NCBI GenBank assembly: GCA_001414345.1
Contig: LLCB01000039.1
Span: forward strand, 62,001 to 126,000
Origin: Hymenoscyphus infarciens
Taxonomy: Eukaryota > Ascomycota > Leotiomycetes > Helotiales > Helotiaceae
Direction: 5' to 3'
DNA length: 64,000 bases
Each line of letters begins with the position of its first letter. Position 1 is the stretch's first letter. A model generated the notes under the pieces. That model worked only from the letters and a program-made list of their open reading frames with translations. It did not search any database and had not been told where the DNA came from. Positions 24,011 to 34,322 of this stretch are shown here, one piece after another. Made by a program: the position numbers and the translations under genes.

Positions 24011-24414
24011 TATACTAAAGACTTCTATTCTTTAAAAATAACTTAACTATAATAAGATAGTAAAAGTAGCTTAATATATATACTCTACTTAAAAGATAAC
24101 TAAAGATAATATAAGTAAGGCTTAGAAAAAGATAGAGAATAGTATAAACTAGTACTAAAGAGCTATTAACTAAGACGTTAGAGATAAAGTCTACTTATCT
24201 ACTAAGAATCTTAAGATAAATTGTCTTAGCTAAAAGCTTACTAAATAGTAGATAAGACCTTTTAAAATATTAGAAAGTATAAAATACTTCTATAAACTAA
24301 AACTTCTTAAAAGCTTATTAATTTATAATGTTTTTACTTCTAATATACTTTTAAAAGATCTAAACACTCTCTTATTAAGATAAGAGGTTCTAGAGCTCCT
24401 ACTAGATATTATTA

Positions 24415-24600
24415 AAGGTATATAAGAATAGAAAGTATAAGAAATACTTAGTAGTAGACTTTTTAAAAGATAGCTATAATATTAAGTAAAATAGGTTAAA
24501 TATAATTTAGATTCTACTTAGTATTTTTTAGATAATTTTTAGAGTTTATTATATTATCTAAGAGACTTTTATACTAAATATCTAAAAGAGCTAGAACTAC
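24415..24600 (+). pseudogene. Chromodomain remnant at the integrase C-terminus
   Basis: The frame reads VQEILSSRLFKR, LQYQVK, and a Y-N-L-D-S-T stretch, the pattern of the chromodomain (E-I-L-D-S-R ... Y-L-V-K-W ... D-x-T-W) that defines chromoviruses. In live elements this domain steers integration to heterochromatin. Stops replace the expected tryptophan and glutamine codons. Confidence 0.68.
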
Positions 24601-26088
24601 TCTAATACTTCTCTAAATAGCTTAATATATAGGAATTAGATAAGAATTAAATAAAAAAGTTAATTTATAAAACTCTATTAATACTCTTTAATTCTAGTTA
24701 CTCTTAATAAAGAACTTATAATAAAAACCTAAGATAAAATACTAACTAGTAGAAATGTTTAAAATTAATAAAGTAAAGAACTAAGACTAAGTTACTACTA
24801 AAATAAAACTTACTAACTCTTTCTAGACTATAGCCTCTCCTTCCTCTAACTTATTATCCTCCTCTCTACTCTTTTAAGCATAAGGAGCCTAAATCAGCTC
24901 TTCCTCTACTACCTCCTTCTTATAGGGACGCTTCTTACCTTAGTAACTTCCTATAACCAGCTTTAAAGAAGACTCTTATAAACTCTTTAGATAGACTTTA
25001 AAGAGAACTCGAACCTAGGTTTAGATAGAGGTCCTACTCTTTATAGTATAGTATAAGAACTATTAAATATTAGTAACTAAAACCTCTTTAATAAGTAAGG
25101 GGTACTTATAATAACCTTAGTATAAAGCGCCTAAGTCTCTTCTAAAAGAGTAAACTATACCTCTAAACTATTCTTTAGTACCTTTATACTAGTAACGACT
25201 AATACCTTATCTAAGGCTTTAGTAGCCTTCTTAATCTTCTTCTTCTCCTTCTTACTCTTAAGCTTACTAAACTCCTTTCTAATAAACTATAATAACTACT
25301 TAAGTTAGAACGAATTTAGTATATATTTAAGATTAAACTTACTAGGATATATATAGTATTCTACTTAATATAATACTTATACTTCTTTAACTTTAGCTTC
25401 TTAAAAGTATATATATAATCTCTATTCTAAGATTTTACCTAAAGATACTAAATATAATAGACTTAGTAAGTAGCTAGAAGCATACTAGGAGGATATAGAA
25501 GAGGCATTTTACTATATTAGATTAGCTTTAAATTAGGTCTGATTAAGAAGAGAAGAACTTACTTTTATATATATATATATATAATAGTATATATATTCTA
25601 AGAGATAAGTTAGTATATAAGAATATATCTAATTAGAAGGTATTCTTACTATTTATATTATTTAGATAAAAAGAAAAGAAGAAGAGAAGTTAGAATTAGA
25701 GAAAAGTCGCCTACTAATATACTACTTATAATAATAGTTATTACTTTATAATTATTATTTATTACTTAATTATTACTATTATAATATATAATAATAGTAA
25801 GAATATAATAACTCTATAATAGTATACTACTTTCTACCTACTAGCTAATTATTAGCTTCTTTTCCGTTCGTATCCTATTATTATATAGTATATAATAATA
25901 AATAAATAGTAATTAGCTCTTAAATAATAATACTACTAGCTACTAACCCTACTCTAACTACTAGACACTATAATAGTAAGATAAGTTATATTCTTTATAA
26001 TAAAAAGACAAATAATACTCTAATTAACCTAATACTATATTAATTAATAACTAAAGACTCGGGACAAGTCTTTTTAAAAGAGAGAGAA

Positions 26089-26598
26089 TATAATAGCACG
26101 CTATCCTAGATTATTATATAACAGTACTATCCTAAATTACTAGATTATTATATAATAGCACTATTCTGAATTGTCGGTATTCGTAAAACTGCCGATACCT
26201 CTAAGCACTACCGATACCCCTAATACCCCTAGGGCCGAGATTATAAATAACCGATACTTATACGAGTAAAGTGCTAAAGGTATTAATATCTAACATTTAT
26301 ATATAGAAGGGATTAAGGTTTAGATATTATATATTTAGCTTTCCAAAGGTTCAGAGGTTATATATTTAGCTTTTCAGCTCTTATTATTTAGTATTAGCTA
26401 TATTAGGCAGAGCTCGGTTATTATTATTATTAGAACTTAGAAGCTTCTAACCTCTTATATATAGACGTTTATATTTAGTATAGAAGAGAGATAGTTATTG
26501 TTTTCTTCCGTATTAGTACCTAGTATCTATATACGTTATTCTACTATACGCACTCTTATATACCTCTACTATAGTTATATATATTTCGTACTATTATA
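26089..26598 (+). repeat. Gypsy 3' LTR
   Basis: 510 bp. It keeps CpG and CpA sites lost in the 5' LTR, e.g. CACTACCGATACCCCTAATA. The preceding AAAAGAGAGAGAA (26077-26089) is the polypurine tract for plus-strand priming. Confidence 0.9.
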
Positions 26599-26603
26599 AT
26601 TTA

Positions 26604-26870
26604 ACTTAAATTAGCTTTATAGATCCTTTACATAGTAGATTTAGGTACTCCTAATTCTTTAAAAATAGTACTCTAGGATTTTCTATCTACTTAGACTTAG
26701 TACTCTAGCGCGCTTTAGTATAGGCTAATTCTAGCTAGGCTTATATATATAAGAGAGAGAGAGTATTCAGTCTACTATCTTTAATTTAAAGAGTTTTAGT
26801 TAAAAGGTTAAATTATAGTAGGTTTTTAAAAAGAGAGTATTAGAAATTAAGATAGAGGGTTATCTCGCTT
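26604..26870 (-). pseudogene. Tc1/mariner transposase, helix-turn-helix (N-terminal) part
   Basis: On the minus strand, just right of the gypsy 3' LTR, the frame reads IFKELGVPKSTM followed by a stop and RIYKANLS. This has the shape of the helix-turn-helix that binds the inverted repeats. It is the missing front of the transposase at 17500-18469; the two are separated only by the retrotransposon. Confidence 0.7.
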
Positions 26871-26903
26871 AGAGAGGCCTACTAGCTATAGCTCTAACTC
26901 TTA

Positions 26904-27091
26904 TACTATATATGAATTGATTTTGACTTAAAAGATGACTAAATATCATAGAGTCGTATAGATACTAAAAGTGAAAAGACGTGATATATATAATTGAGAT
27001 TCTTTACTAAGTTTTATTTAGTAGAGGAATATAATAGCTCGTTTTCCTTCTAAGAGAGATAGCTGATTAAGATATATATTTCAAGGGTTCT
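26904..27091. other. Short gap between transposons
   Basis: AT-rich spacer between the Tc1/mariner element and hAT-like MITE copy 2; nothing recognised. Confidence 0.4.
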
Positions 27092-27099
27092 ACTGTTTA

Positions 27100-27738
27100 T
27101 AGTATTACTAGTAGTATCTAGAATATTATACTACTACGATATATCTTTGCAAATAGAGTTTAATATATACTATTTATATTATATAATTCTAATAATATTT
27201 AATTATATCACTATATGTTATTTATACTATATAATTCTAATAATATTTAATTATATCACTATTAATATTATAAGTATTTTAATTAATAGTATACTAATAC
27301 TATAGTATTGCTAAGCCTATTAGATTTAAGCTTTTTAGTGTTTTTTACTCTAGATTTTAAACCTACTTATTTTTAGCCTTATATTTTGGAATTATATAAT
27401 ATAATATATAAAGTAAAAAGTATATATTTAAATAGCTATCTCTATAGATCTAATAAAATAGAGTACTTTAAAAAAAATTATAATCATAGCTTCTAAAATA
27501 GCCTTAAAATCTTTATATATAGCTTATCTTAATAAAAGTGGAAATAGCTTCATTTTTAGGTTTTAGTACGCGAGTTATTAAATAATATACGATTAGTACC
27601 GATATGATATTAAATAAGTAGTATAGTATAGTAATAATTTTCGGTTTAAAAATTAATATCTACTATTAAAATATTCTAATAATATATTTATTTAAAATAC
27701 TATAGTATTTTACTATAATAATACTACTAGCAACACTA
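27100..27738 (-). mobile_element. Non-autonomous hAT-like MITE, copy 2
   Basis: Read on the minus strand, it starts TAGTGTTGCTAGTAG and ends CTACTAGTAATACTA, matching copies at 1404-1985 and 36650-37399. Internal blocks such as the TTTAGGTTTTAGTACGCGAG region and the AAACCTACTTATTTTTAG region are shared. The flanking 8-mers ACTGTTTA and GGTGTTTA agree at six of eight bases, a decayed target duplication. Confidence 0.72.
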
Positions 27739-27796
27739 GGTGTTTATAAACAGGCAGTTCAGTTCGCTCGTTTAATTGAAGTTGAACCAATTCTTA

Positions 27797-28129
27797 GGGC
27801 CTATTTGGCTTACACTAGGATAATTATAAATAGTCTATTAAATATGCAGAGACCTTTTAAAAGTAGTATAGCATATATTTATTTATTATTCAATTATTCG
27901 GATCACATATTCGGTAATCTTTTAGCTCGTATATCTAATATCTTAGAGCTGGTAGTTTATCTTCGAACGATAAGTGTATGCGAAAGATATGCTAGGATAG
28001 ATTCGAATTATCATGGTTTTGGCGATAATAGGATAATAACCTTTTCTTAGTAGGGGTAACCTTTTATATAAATATTAGATTATTTTGCTAAATAATCTAG
28101 CTTAAAAAATATGCGGGCTAAACAGGCCC
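27797..28129. mobile_element. Tourist-like (PIF/Harbinger-type) MITE, 333 bp
   Basis: The left end GGGCCTATTTGGCTTACA and the right end, complement GGGCCTGTTTAGCCCGCA, are terminal inverted repeats. TTA stands directly outside both ends (27794-27796 and 28130-28132), the 3-bp duplication typical of PIF/Harbinger. The short open frames inside are not genes. A truncated relative is at 15753-15838. Confidence 0.8.
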
Positions 28130-28132
28130 TTA

Positions 28133-28392
28133 CCTCTTGCATGACAATAACATTATTTTCCTTCCCCAAAGAAAAGACAACTCCTCTTACTCTACAAAGA
28201 GAGTTGTGATAATAAAGAACCTCAAAATTGTTTACCAGGGCAACAACTGCATTCTGAACAATGAGCATTGTTTATAAAGGTATGTTGGAACAGAATCTTA
28301 GGTTACCCAACTCGAGATCTAACTTTACTCTCACAACATCATCTCAGCGAACCTCACCACATATTTACTAAGAACTTCGCTCCAAGCTCACA
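28133..28392. other. Upstream region of the Myb/SANT-like gene
   Basis: Normal-GC leader with pyrimidine-rich tracts before the ATG at 28393. No specific regulatory motif identified. Confidence 0.35.
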
Positions 28393-29544
28393 ATGAGTAG
28401 ATTCACCTACGATTGGACGCCAGAACTAGACTTTACTCTATGGAGTATTGCTCTACAGGTCACAAAGACTAAAACACAACACGGGCGTTTCATCAAGGTT
28501 GCAGGCGAGATGAATGCAGTTCTCGATGCAAAGGATGATAAAACACTTTCCCCTGTTGAGATGGCGCGGCAGACGGAAGCCAAAGCTAACGCTTTGCGCG
28601 AACGCCATGAGCTTCTCACTCAGCAAGGATACTCGAAAGAGTACGAGATTGAGAAAGCTAGAAGAGTTGAAGCTGTTGAGCCTTTGCCGAAAATTTTTGT
28701 ACCCCCGAAGAGAAAATTAGACCCTCGGCCTAAGCCAACGGCGTCTCAATCTTCTTCCAAGAAACGGAAGCTCTCAACTACGATGTCTCAAACTCAGCCA
28801 AGAAAATACCAGAAGACACAGACGTTGCCGCCACCGAAGACTCGACAACCTCAGCTTACGGAATTTTTCACTGCAGAAAGTGACTCCCTTCTTTATTTGC
28901 TTGTTCAAAAGTACTCCCACAGGCTCCCAACAAGTGATCTCTGGAAATTTGTTTCCGAACAGATGAACTTGTACATTCAAAAGAATGGTTGGAATCTCTA
29001 CAAAACGGACGCCCATTTCTGCAAAGCCCGTTATGACATAGTCGCGAGTCAAAGAAAAGCTCAAAAGCTTCAAGCTACGACTGGGCCACCAAAAATGATG
29101 GGACAGAGGCAAGGAAATCAATTTCGAGCTTCGGTTGCAGAGATGGCCGGTCAAGCCAACCCGTTCAACAGTCCCCTCCTTCAACATGGTTCATTAGCTC
29201 CTATAGATCTTACCCAAGTAAACTGGAATGGATTTTCTCCATCAACGTGTTATCAAGGGTCTCAGACAGAACTACGATCTATGAACCATAGCCAGGTGAA
29301 CTGGAGTAGTACTCGAAGAATTGCACTCATGGGCCCTGACAATGTGGGACAAGCACCTGGGACTGTCACTAACACAGCAAATCTGGGATTTGGAACCCAA
29401 TCCTGGAACAATATTGTGGTCAACCAAGTACCAAATACACCCAGGAAAAATTCCACGAGACCTTTGGGTTTTGAAGATCTGCCGCAACCCTCGTTAGAAG
29501 AATCTCTCGCTCAAGACGCAAGTGTGCTCTTTGGAAACGAGTAG
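28393..29544 (+). CDS. Two-domain Myb/SANT-like nuclear protein, hypothetical
   Basis: A single-exon gene of 383 residues with a good start context (ctcacaATGAGT). Residues ~6-95 form a first Myb/SANT- or MADF-like unit: DWTPELDFTLWSIALQ, then GRFIKVAGEMNAV and a third helical stretch ending YEIEKARR. A basic, proline-rich linker follows with a likely nuclear localisation signal (SSSKKRKLS, ~120-128). Residues ~155-222 form a second unit (QLTEFFTAESDSLLYLLVQK ... LWKFVSEQM ... ARYDIVASQRKA). The C-terminus is low-complexity, rich in N, Q, S and P. A broken paralogue lies at 16260-16870, on the other side of the transposon nest, so the pair is probably a tandem duplication. DNA binding is inferred from the domain shape; no target is known. 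Confidence 0.78.
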   Translation: MSRFTYDWTPELDFTLWSIALQVTKTKTQHGRFIKVAGEMNAVLDAKDDKTLSPVEMARQTEAKANALRERHELLTQQGYSKEYEIEKARRVEAVEPLPKIFVPPKRKLDPRPKPTASQSSSKKRKLSTTMSQTQPRKYQKTQTLPPPKTRQPQLTEFFTAESDSLLYLLVQKYSHRLPTSDLWKFVSEQMNLYIQKNGWNLYKTDAHFCKARYDIVASQRKAQKLQATTGPPKMMGQRQGNQFRASVAEMAGQANPFNSPLLQHGSLAPIDLTQVNWNGFSPSTCYQGSQTELRSMNHSQVNWSSTRRIALMGPDNVGQAPGTVTNTANLGFGTQSWNNIVVNQVPNTPRKNSTRPLGFEDLPQPSLEESLAQDASVLFGNE

Positions 29545-30463
29545 GAGTTTCGAGAAACATTGGACTCCGAGTGGGATCAATTCTTTTCGTAAGCTCCCGA
29601 TTCTTTGCACTAATGAGGCTAGATGACTTCTATTTTCTCCAACGAACTGACTCTAAACGAAAAGAATAAGTTGTACAATTTCCTTTGTTGCAGGCGAGTT
29701 GTTATGGGACAACACTTCTAAACTTTCAATATAGTCTTCTTTCAACCCACAAAAGGTTCTATTCTGCATTATATTCAAAAACAAACAAAAAATGATACTT
29801 ATTTCAAATATGTTTCCAGCTATGTTCTCTCCGCCTATTGACAATATAGGCCACGGCAATACCCATCATGGCAAACTACTTCATGGTAAACTACTTCGTT
29901 TTATAATTACTTCAATTTATAGTTACTTGACGTAAATTCAAACAGAAAGTGAAATTCGCTCAAGCCCGTTTAAGTTTTGATAATTTCATCCAGACCCCTT
30001 TTTGGTAGAGGACAAAGCTAACTGGTGGTGGGCGGCAGCAATCAGGTTGCTCTAACTTTCAAGGCTGATTCAAACAATTAACCCATGAACTTGGAGCAGC
30101 CTATACTATTTACCTAGATGGTTTAGAGAAATGATTTCAAATGTCCAAAACGATCTAGGTCAATTGTTGTAGTGGAATCAACAAGAGCAATCTATTGCCG
30201 CTTTTCTTGTCATCGTGATCCTGGTTACTCTCTTTAGTCTTTGCTCTCAATCTAGGACCCTTCAAGATCTCGGAATTTTATACCTAGAATGGTAGCGAAC
30301 CAAATTTTAGTTGTTCCATGTCAATTCTTGTCGGGTATTCGTCTTTTTTTGGACCCCTGCTATTATTTCTGTGAACTCCAACCCCCACATTTCTTATCGC
30401 AACTTGGTGACGCGTAACTTCAGACCGCCAGAAGAAAGACCAACATCATCACGATCATGTATC
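29545..30463. other. Intergenic, no gene recognised
   Basis: Normal to moderately AT-rich sequence. Frames here are short, and one on the minus strand (29653-29859) has no recognisable features. Probably the 3' region of the SANT-like gene and the promoter of the next gene. Confidence 0.45.
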
Positions 30464-30496
30464 ATGTCCTTGATAGTTCTTGGGGCCCTGGATATC

Positions 30497-32726
30497 ATGA
30501 ATACCAGTATGCGGATCCTTAGTATTTTGATCGCATTTGCTAGCTTGCTCGCGGGCATTAGCGCAACTCTCCAAAAACCCCTCTATGAGGAAGATTCAAC
30601 CAGCCACCAGAGCGCTCCTAGCAGCTGGAATTTGAACTTCTCCTCTTCGGCCCCCCACTACTTCGCATCAGTATACGGACTGCTTCAAGAATGGCCGAAT
30701 ACCTTCTTCCCGCATGGACATAGCATCGTTCCTTGCGAAATTCCTCCTCTCACGAGCCTTTATCATGGTAGGAGAGATGCCGAAGCACCTCCAAGCCCAG
30801 AATGGTTCGCATTCGATATCGGAATGGCTTATGGAATTATGGGAGGCAGTCGAGAGTCGTTCATGCATATATACCAAACGAAACGAAGAGTGAGGTGTAT
30901 TTATTTTGATGGGGAATCTGCGACTTTGTTTGGAGCTGGACAAATGGATACCCAGATGCTACAAATATATGGAAACACGAGCGGACCTGCAGGAGGAGGG
31001 GGTTTTGGCTTGTGGGAAGAATATGCCCGGGCAAATGGACTCTGCAAATGGCTCGACGAAGCTGGTCTTGGTGGTCCTGGCGGATATGAGGGAATTGTTA
31101 GAATGAATGCTGGGTTTGAGATGATCTGGTGTGATTTCGCGAGTCCTTCGATTCGATTGGTATCACGGCTGAATGTTACTGCACCGCTTCTTGAGCCCCC
31201 CGAGGACGATGCCCAAACCCAGTCGAACAATTTGGAACCCTCATACGTCCCTCTTCCTCCATCACCAACTCGCACCGAAAAATCGACAGATCCATCGGAG
31301 CCTCCCTTTCCACCAGTTGGGGGCGGAAAATGCGTTACACTGGAGCCGTTTTGGAATACACAAGCATGGAATTGGTTTGTGGCTGGCACAGCACATTATG
31401 GATCTTCGGGAGAAGGGGCCGGTCGTGGGGAGAATAGAGTCAAAATATGCCATAGTTGTGGGATTTCGAGTTACTACTCACCCAAATTTCTTCAACCAGT
31501 AGATAAATCGCTCAATCTTACTGGTGATGGTCGTTGGCTGGGTCCCGGAAAAGACGATAGAGGAAAGAAGGATCGGGTAATTGCCCTCGATTCTCTTACT
31601 CGTCGTCGAAGACAGCATTCTTTGCATTCCGTCACTCCCAAAGAAGCAGCTATCATGCGAGAGGATTCGGAGCGTGTGTTGAGAAGTCTCATTACTTCAG
31701 ACTCAGACGTGTGTAGTGGGATTGACTGGATTCTCTTGACCAACGAGATTGTCCAGACCTATGCTTCAAACGGACACTGTCCGAATTCGAGGAAGTGTCT
31801 CGCAACAAGACAGCTCTCCAGCAATGGATGGCATTAGTTCGAGATAAAAGTCACACTTTTCTTCTGCCGTTTCTTGAATATCCTTCGGATAACGAGAAAT
31901 AGCTTTGGGAACGAGGATCCCGTCTTTACAATGATACCTACTCTCGATGTAAATACCAAAGTACTCGGTTGCTGGCTCCAGAAGTCGGAATTCCCCTCAG
32001 TGAGGAGGAACAAGTACTGAAATGGGCAGTAGAAGAGACTACTGGAGCAATATGTTCTGTGCTAGTGGAAATTGGTTTACAAATCGAAAGCATCTGGCAA
32101 TCTGACTTCAACACCTTGACTCCAACTTCCACTGGTCAAGACATTGAGCCGAAAGCTTCGAGGTGGACCCAAGGCATTGAAGAGTTGATGGCTTGGTTGG
32201 GATGGGTAGGGGAATGGACCCGCTGTGAGAAGAAATGCGGGTGGGACGAGAAGTGCTTCATTCCAATGTATGCATCTTTTGCCTGAGTGGCAGAGAGGAC
32301 GTTTCTCCTCATTCGCTCCTCTCGACTCAACTCCTAACGAGTTAAACACATGCTAATGTTCTGCAGGTGGCCAATGATTCCAGTTGGCAGGCGCCCTCAA
32401 CCTGGATGTAGAACTGGACATGGTGATCGTCCCCCTCATGGTCCACCATATGGTCGCCCTCCTCATGATAGACCCCCATATTCTGGTCCTCCGTCAAACA
32501 GAACCGGACGACCTCTAGGAGGTGATTTCGGGTGGGGCCAAGACGAGACCAACTTGTGGGATCCCATTTGTGTGAAGTCTGATTATATATTACATGGGTA
32601 ATTTTCTGTTTATAGAGTTTTTCTTTGATGGAGATTGTCCTAATAATAATCTCGTTTCCTCTTGTTAACTCTGTTACCAGGTTTATCATGTTGAAGTTCA
32701 TTGAATTAGCATTCCACGAGTTCTGA
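30497..32726 (+). pseudogene. Conserved secreted fungal protein, frameshift plus nonsense
   Basis: The start at 30497 gives MNTSMRILSILIAFASLLAG, a clear signal peptide; an upstream in-frame ATG at 30464 is possible. The body carries ascomycete-conserved blocks: GHSIVPCEIPPLTSLYHGRR, PEWFAFDIGMAYG, VRCIYFDGESATLFGAG, GIVRMNAGFEMIWCDF. The frame fails near 31768-31776: the continuation (TLSEFEEVSRNKTALQQWM) is in another frame. In that frame a TAG at 31900-31902 interrupts NEK/LWERGSRLYNDTYSRC. The rest is open (LLAPEVGIPLSEEEQ, VLKWAVEET) and is spliced by introns 32268-32366 and 32598-32680, ending DPICVKSDYILHGF ... ELAFHEF. Both introns have GT-AG ends and keep frame. The TAG is what CAG-to-TAG mutation would give. 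The function of the family is unknown to me. A sequencing error could explain the frameshift. Confidence 0.75.
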
Positions 32727-33161
32727 ACCCTGACAATCGTAATTCTTTGTCGAGTTTCACTCGTTAGTTTGACAATTTCGTACAAATTGTACAACTCTTG
32801 AAACTCTTTATGAGTATTTTTAGCCTCCTTGTTGTTGCGCGATGTGTCGTACCCGGGAAATCTTTACTTCTATGTAGTTCTTAAGCGTGAAACATACCGA
32901 ATAGCTGCGAATGGGTTGTCTTTGAACGAGAATCGATTTGGACCTCTTCCTTGTCACTTTTATTATTGTTTAGGTTGCACTCAAGATGGATGAAAGAATC
33001 GAACCCCCATGGAGTCTAGCAACTGGATCTACCAGATGCTTCGAGGTTTCATTTTCGAAATCAATGAATGCTTAGTTGCTGTCAGAGCTTCTTATACATG
33101 CTATTGTACTGCAGATTCTTGTCGTATTTTCTCATTCGAGAACCCACATACCACGACCAAA
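32727..33161. other. Intergenic/5' leader of the membrane protein gene
   Basis: Includes an in-frame ATG at 33009 that would add 51 residues to the next protein; I regard it as leader because the signal peptide starts at the internal ATG at 33162. Confidence 0.4.
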
Positions 33162-34322
33162 ATGTTGCTAACTCGAAAATTACAATTGTTATTCATTTTT
33201 CTAACTCTGAACATCGGATTGTCTACTCAAAAATCTTCTCTTTCTTCCAGCTTCGAGTCGAATCAACCTTTATATGTCAGCAAGAAAATCGATATTGCTG
33301 AACGTCATGAACCACAATGGTCCTCCTTTGACTCATCGATGCCCGATGAAGAAATTTCGCCAGTAAGGACTACGTCCTATCGTCCCCCGACACATGCATC
33401 TCTTTCAAAACTTGCTAATTTCAACTCGACGGTCTCTTCTCCGAGTACATATGTCGCTTCGACGACACGGGTGCATTCTATAACGGACTCATTGGCCCTT
33501 CCAACATCCATTCTGGAAACAGGAGCTTCCTCAAATTTTGAAATTCCTGGAGTACCTCCGACGGTAACCTTCACGTCTCCTATCAATGTCACAGTAACGT
33601 CAATATCTATCACCACTGTCACTAAATCGACTCAAGTTACTGCTTCTCCGACTACCGAAACTGTTACTTCGACTGTGGCTGGAGCGAGCTCTTCTAGCAC
33701 AGTCAAATCCGATTCTGGAGTTTCGGGGTTTCATATCAATCTATTCATCATTTTTCTTGTTCTGTTCGTGGTCACGTTTGTGGGATACCCCATAAACTGG
33801 TGGTCAGCAAAAAGCCACTACATGAAAAAAACCGAAAGTTGGAGAAGATACTACGAGAAACAGAGTGAAGAATGCAGGAAATGCCACAGGGTGTGGAGGT
33901 TATGCAATTGTTGCACCCTGGAGGATTGCCACAATGAGATGGAAAGGACCAAAACGAAAGTCGAAGCAAAAGTCAGGCAAGAGTTAATGCTGGAGATAGC
34001 AACGCTCCAAAAGCAACTTGAGGATGTATCGGATGGTGTTGATCGTCAGCATCCTCAAGAAAAACCGCGACAGAATCCGCCCGGTCAACTCCCTCTATAC
34101 CATGCTTACAATCCTGGCATGGAAGGGGAAAGGGCTTATGACCGACAGCCTGAATATGAACCAAGAGATGAGTGCTCTCAACATACTCACGAACCAATGA
34201 ATCACAACATGCCACCTATTCCAATCAAACCTCTGCAGTTACCACCACCCGCCCTTAACCGTGAGAATCATACTCGGAGAAAAAAGCGAGCGAGTCAACA
34301 GCCCCAAGAAGAAGCCAAATAG
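33162..34322 (+). CDS. Single-pass membrane protein with Ser/Thr-rich ectodomain
   Basis: The product has 386 residues from the ATG at 33162. It starts with a signal peptide (MLLTRKLQLLFIFLTLNIGL), followed by a Ser/Thr-rich, likely O-glycosylated ectodomain to about residue 185. A transmembrane helix (INLFIIFLVLFVVTFVGYPI, ~192-214) follows. The cytoplasmic side has a Cys-rich cluster (CRKCHRVWRLCNCCTLEDC, ~238-256), a predicted coiled coil (VEAKVRQELMLEIATLQKQL, ~265-285), and a Pro-rich basic tail ending QQPQEEAK. This layout resembles Mid2/WSC-type cell-wall stress sensors or other fungal type I membrane proteins, but there is no WSC domain and I recognise no named family. The in-frame ATG at 33009 would put a stretch without a signal peptide in front, so I prefer 33162. 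No intron is needed. Confidence 0.7.
   Translation: MLLTRKLQLLFIFLTLNIGLSTQKSSLSSSFESNQPLYVSKKIDIAERHEPQWSSFDSSMPDEEISPVRTTSYRPPTHASLSKLANFNSTVSSPSTYVASTTRVHSITDSLALPTSILETGASSNFEIPGVPPTVTFTSPINVTVTSISITTVTKSTQVTASPTTETVTSTVAGASSSSTVKSDSGVSGFHINLFIIFLVLFVVTFVGYPINWWSAKSHYMKKTESWRRYYEKQSEECRKCHRVWRLCNCCTLEDCHNEMERTKTKVEAKVRQELMLEIATLQKQLEDVSDGVDRQHPQEKPRQNPPGQLPLYHAYNPGMEGERAYDRQPEYEPRDECSQHTHEPMNHNMPPIPIKPLQLPPPALNRENHTRRKKRASQQPQEEAK

Larger units (their letters stand above)
18475..26598 (+). mobile_element. Ty3/gypsy chromovirus, full length, RIP-inactivated (8124 bp)
   Basis: Two direct LTRs of 510 bp bound the element. The 5-bp duplication ATTTA is present on both sides (18470-18474 and 26599-26603), so both ends are fixed to the base. 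The 5' LTR starts TGTAAT; both LTRs end in TATTATA (CA of the canonical end mutated to TA). A polypurine tract lies directly before the 3' LTR. Gag-like, reverse transcriptase, RNase H, integrase and chromodomain remnants follow in order on the plus strand, the Ty3/gypsy order. All frames are interrupted by TAA/TAG. It sits inside a Tc1/mariner transposase gene. No primer binding site was identified with confidence. Confidence 0.92.
17441..26901 (-). mobile_element. Tc1/mariner element (about 1.33 kb) interrupted by a gypsy retrotransposon
   Basis: Terminal inverted repeats are AGAGTTGGGGCCACAGCTAG at 17441 and its RIP-altered complement ending GCTCTAACTCT at 26901. They continue with GGGCCCCCTAAGCGA versus the complement of TCGCTTAGAGAGGCC. 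The element is flanked by TA on both sides (17439-17440 and 26902-26903). Removing the gypsy insertion and its duplicated 5 bp leaves about 1332 bp, the normal size for this superfamily. The transposase runs on the minus strand and is split: N-terminal helix-turn-helix right of the insertion and DDE domain left of it. Left TIR GC content is higher than the right, so RIP acted unevenly. Confidence 0.85.

Noticed and set aside
27805..28050. 81-codon frame on the plus strand
   Set aside because: It lies wholly inside the 333-bp Tourist-like MITE.
33009..33161. N-terminal extension of the membrane protein from the ATG at 33009
   Set aside because: A typical signal peptide starts at the internal ATG 33162; the extension would bury it and shows no conserved feature.
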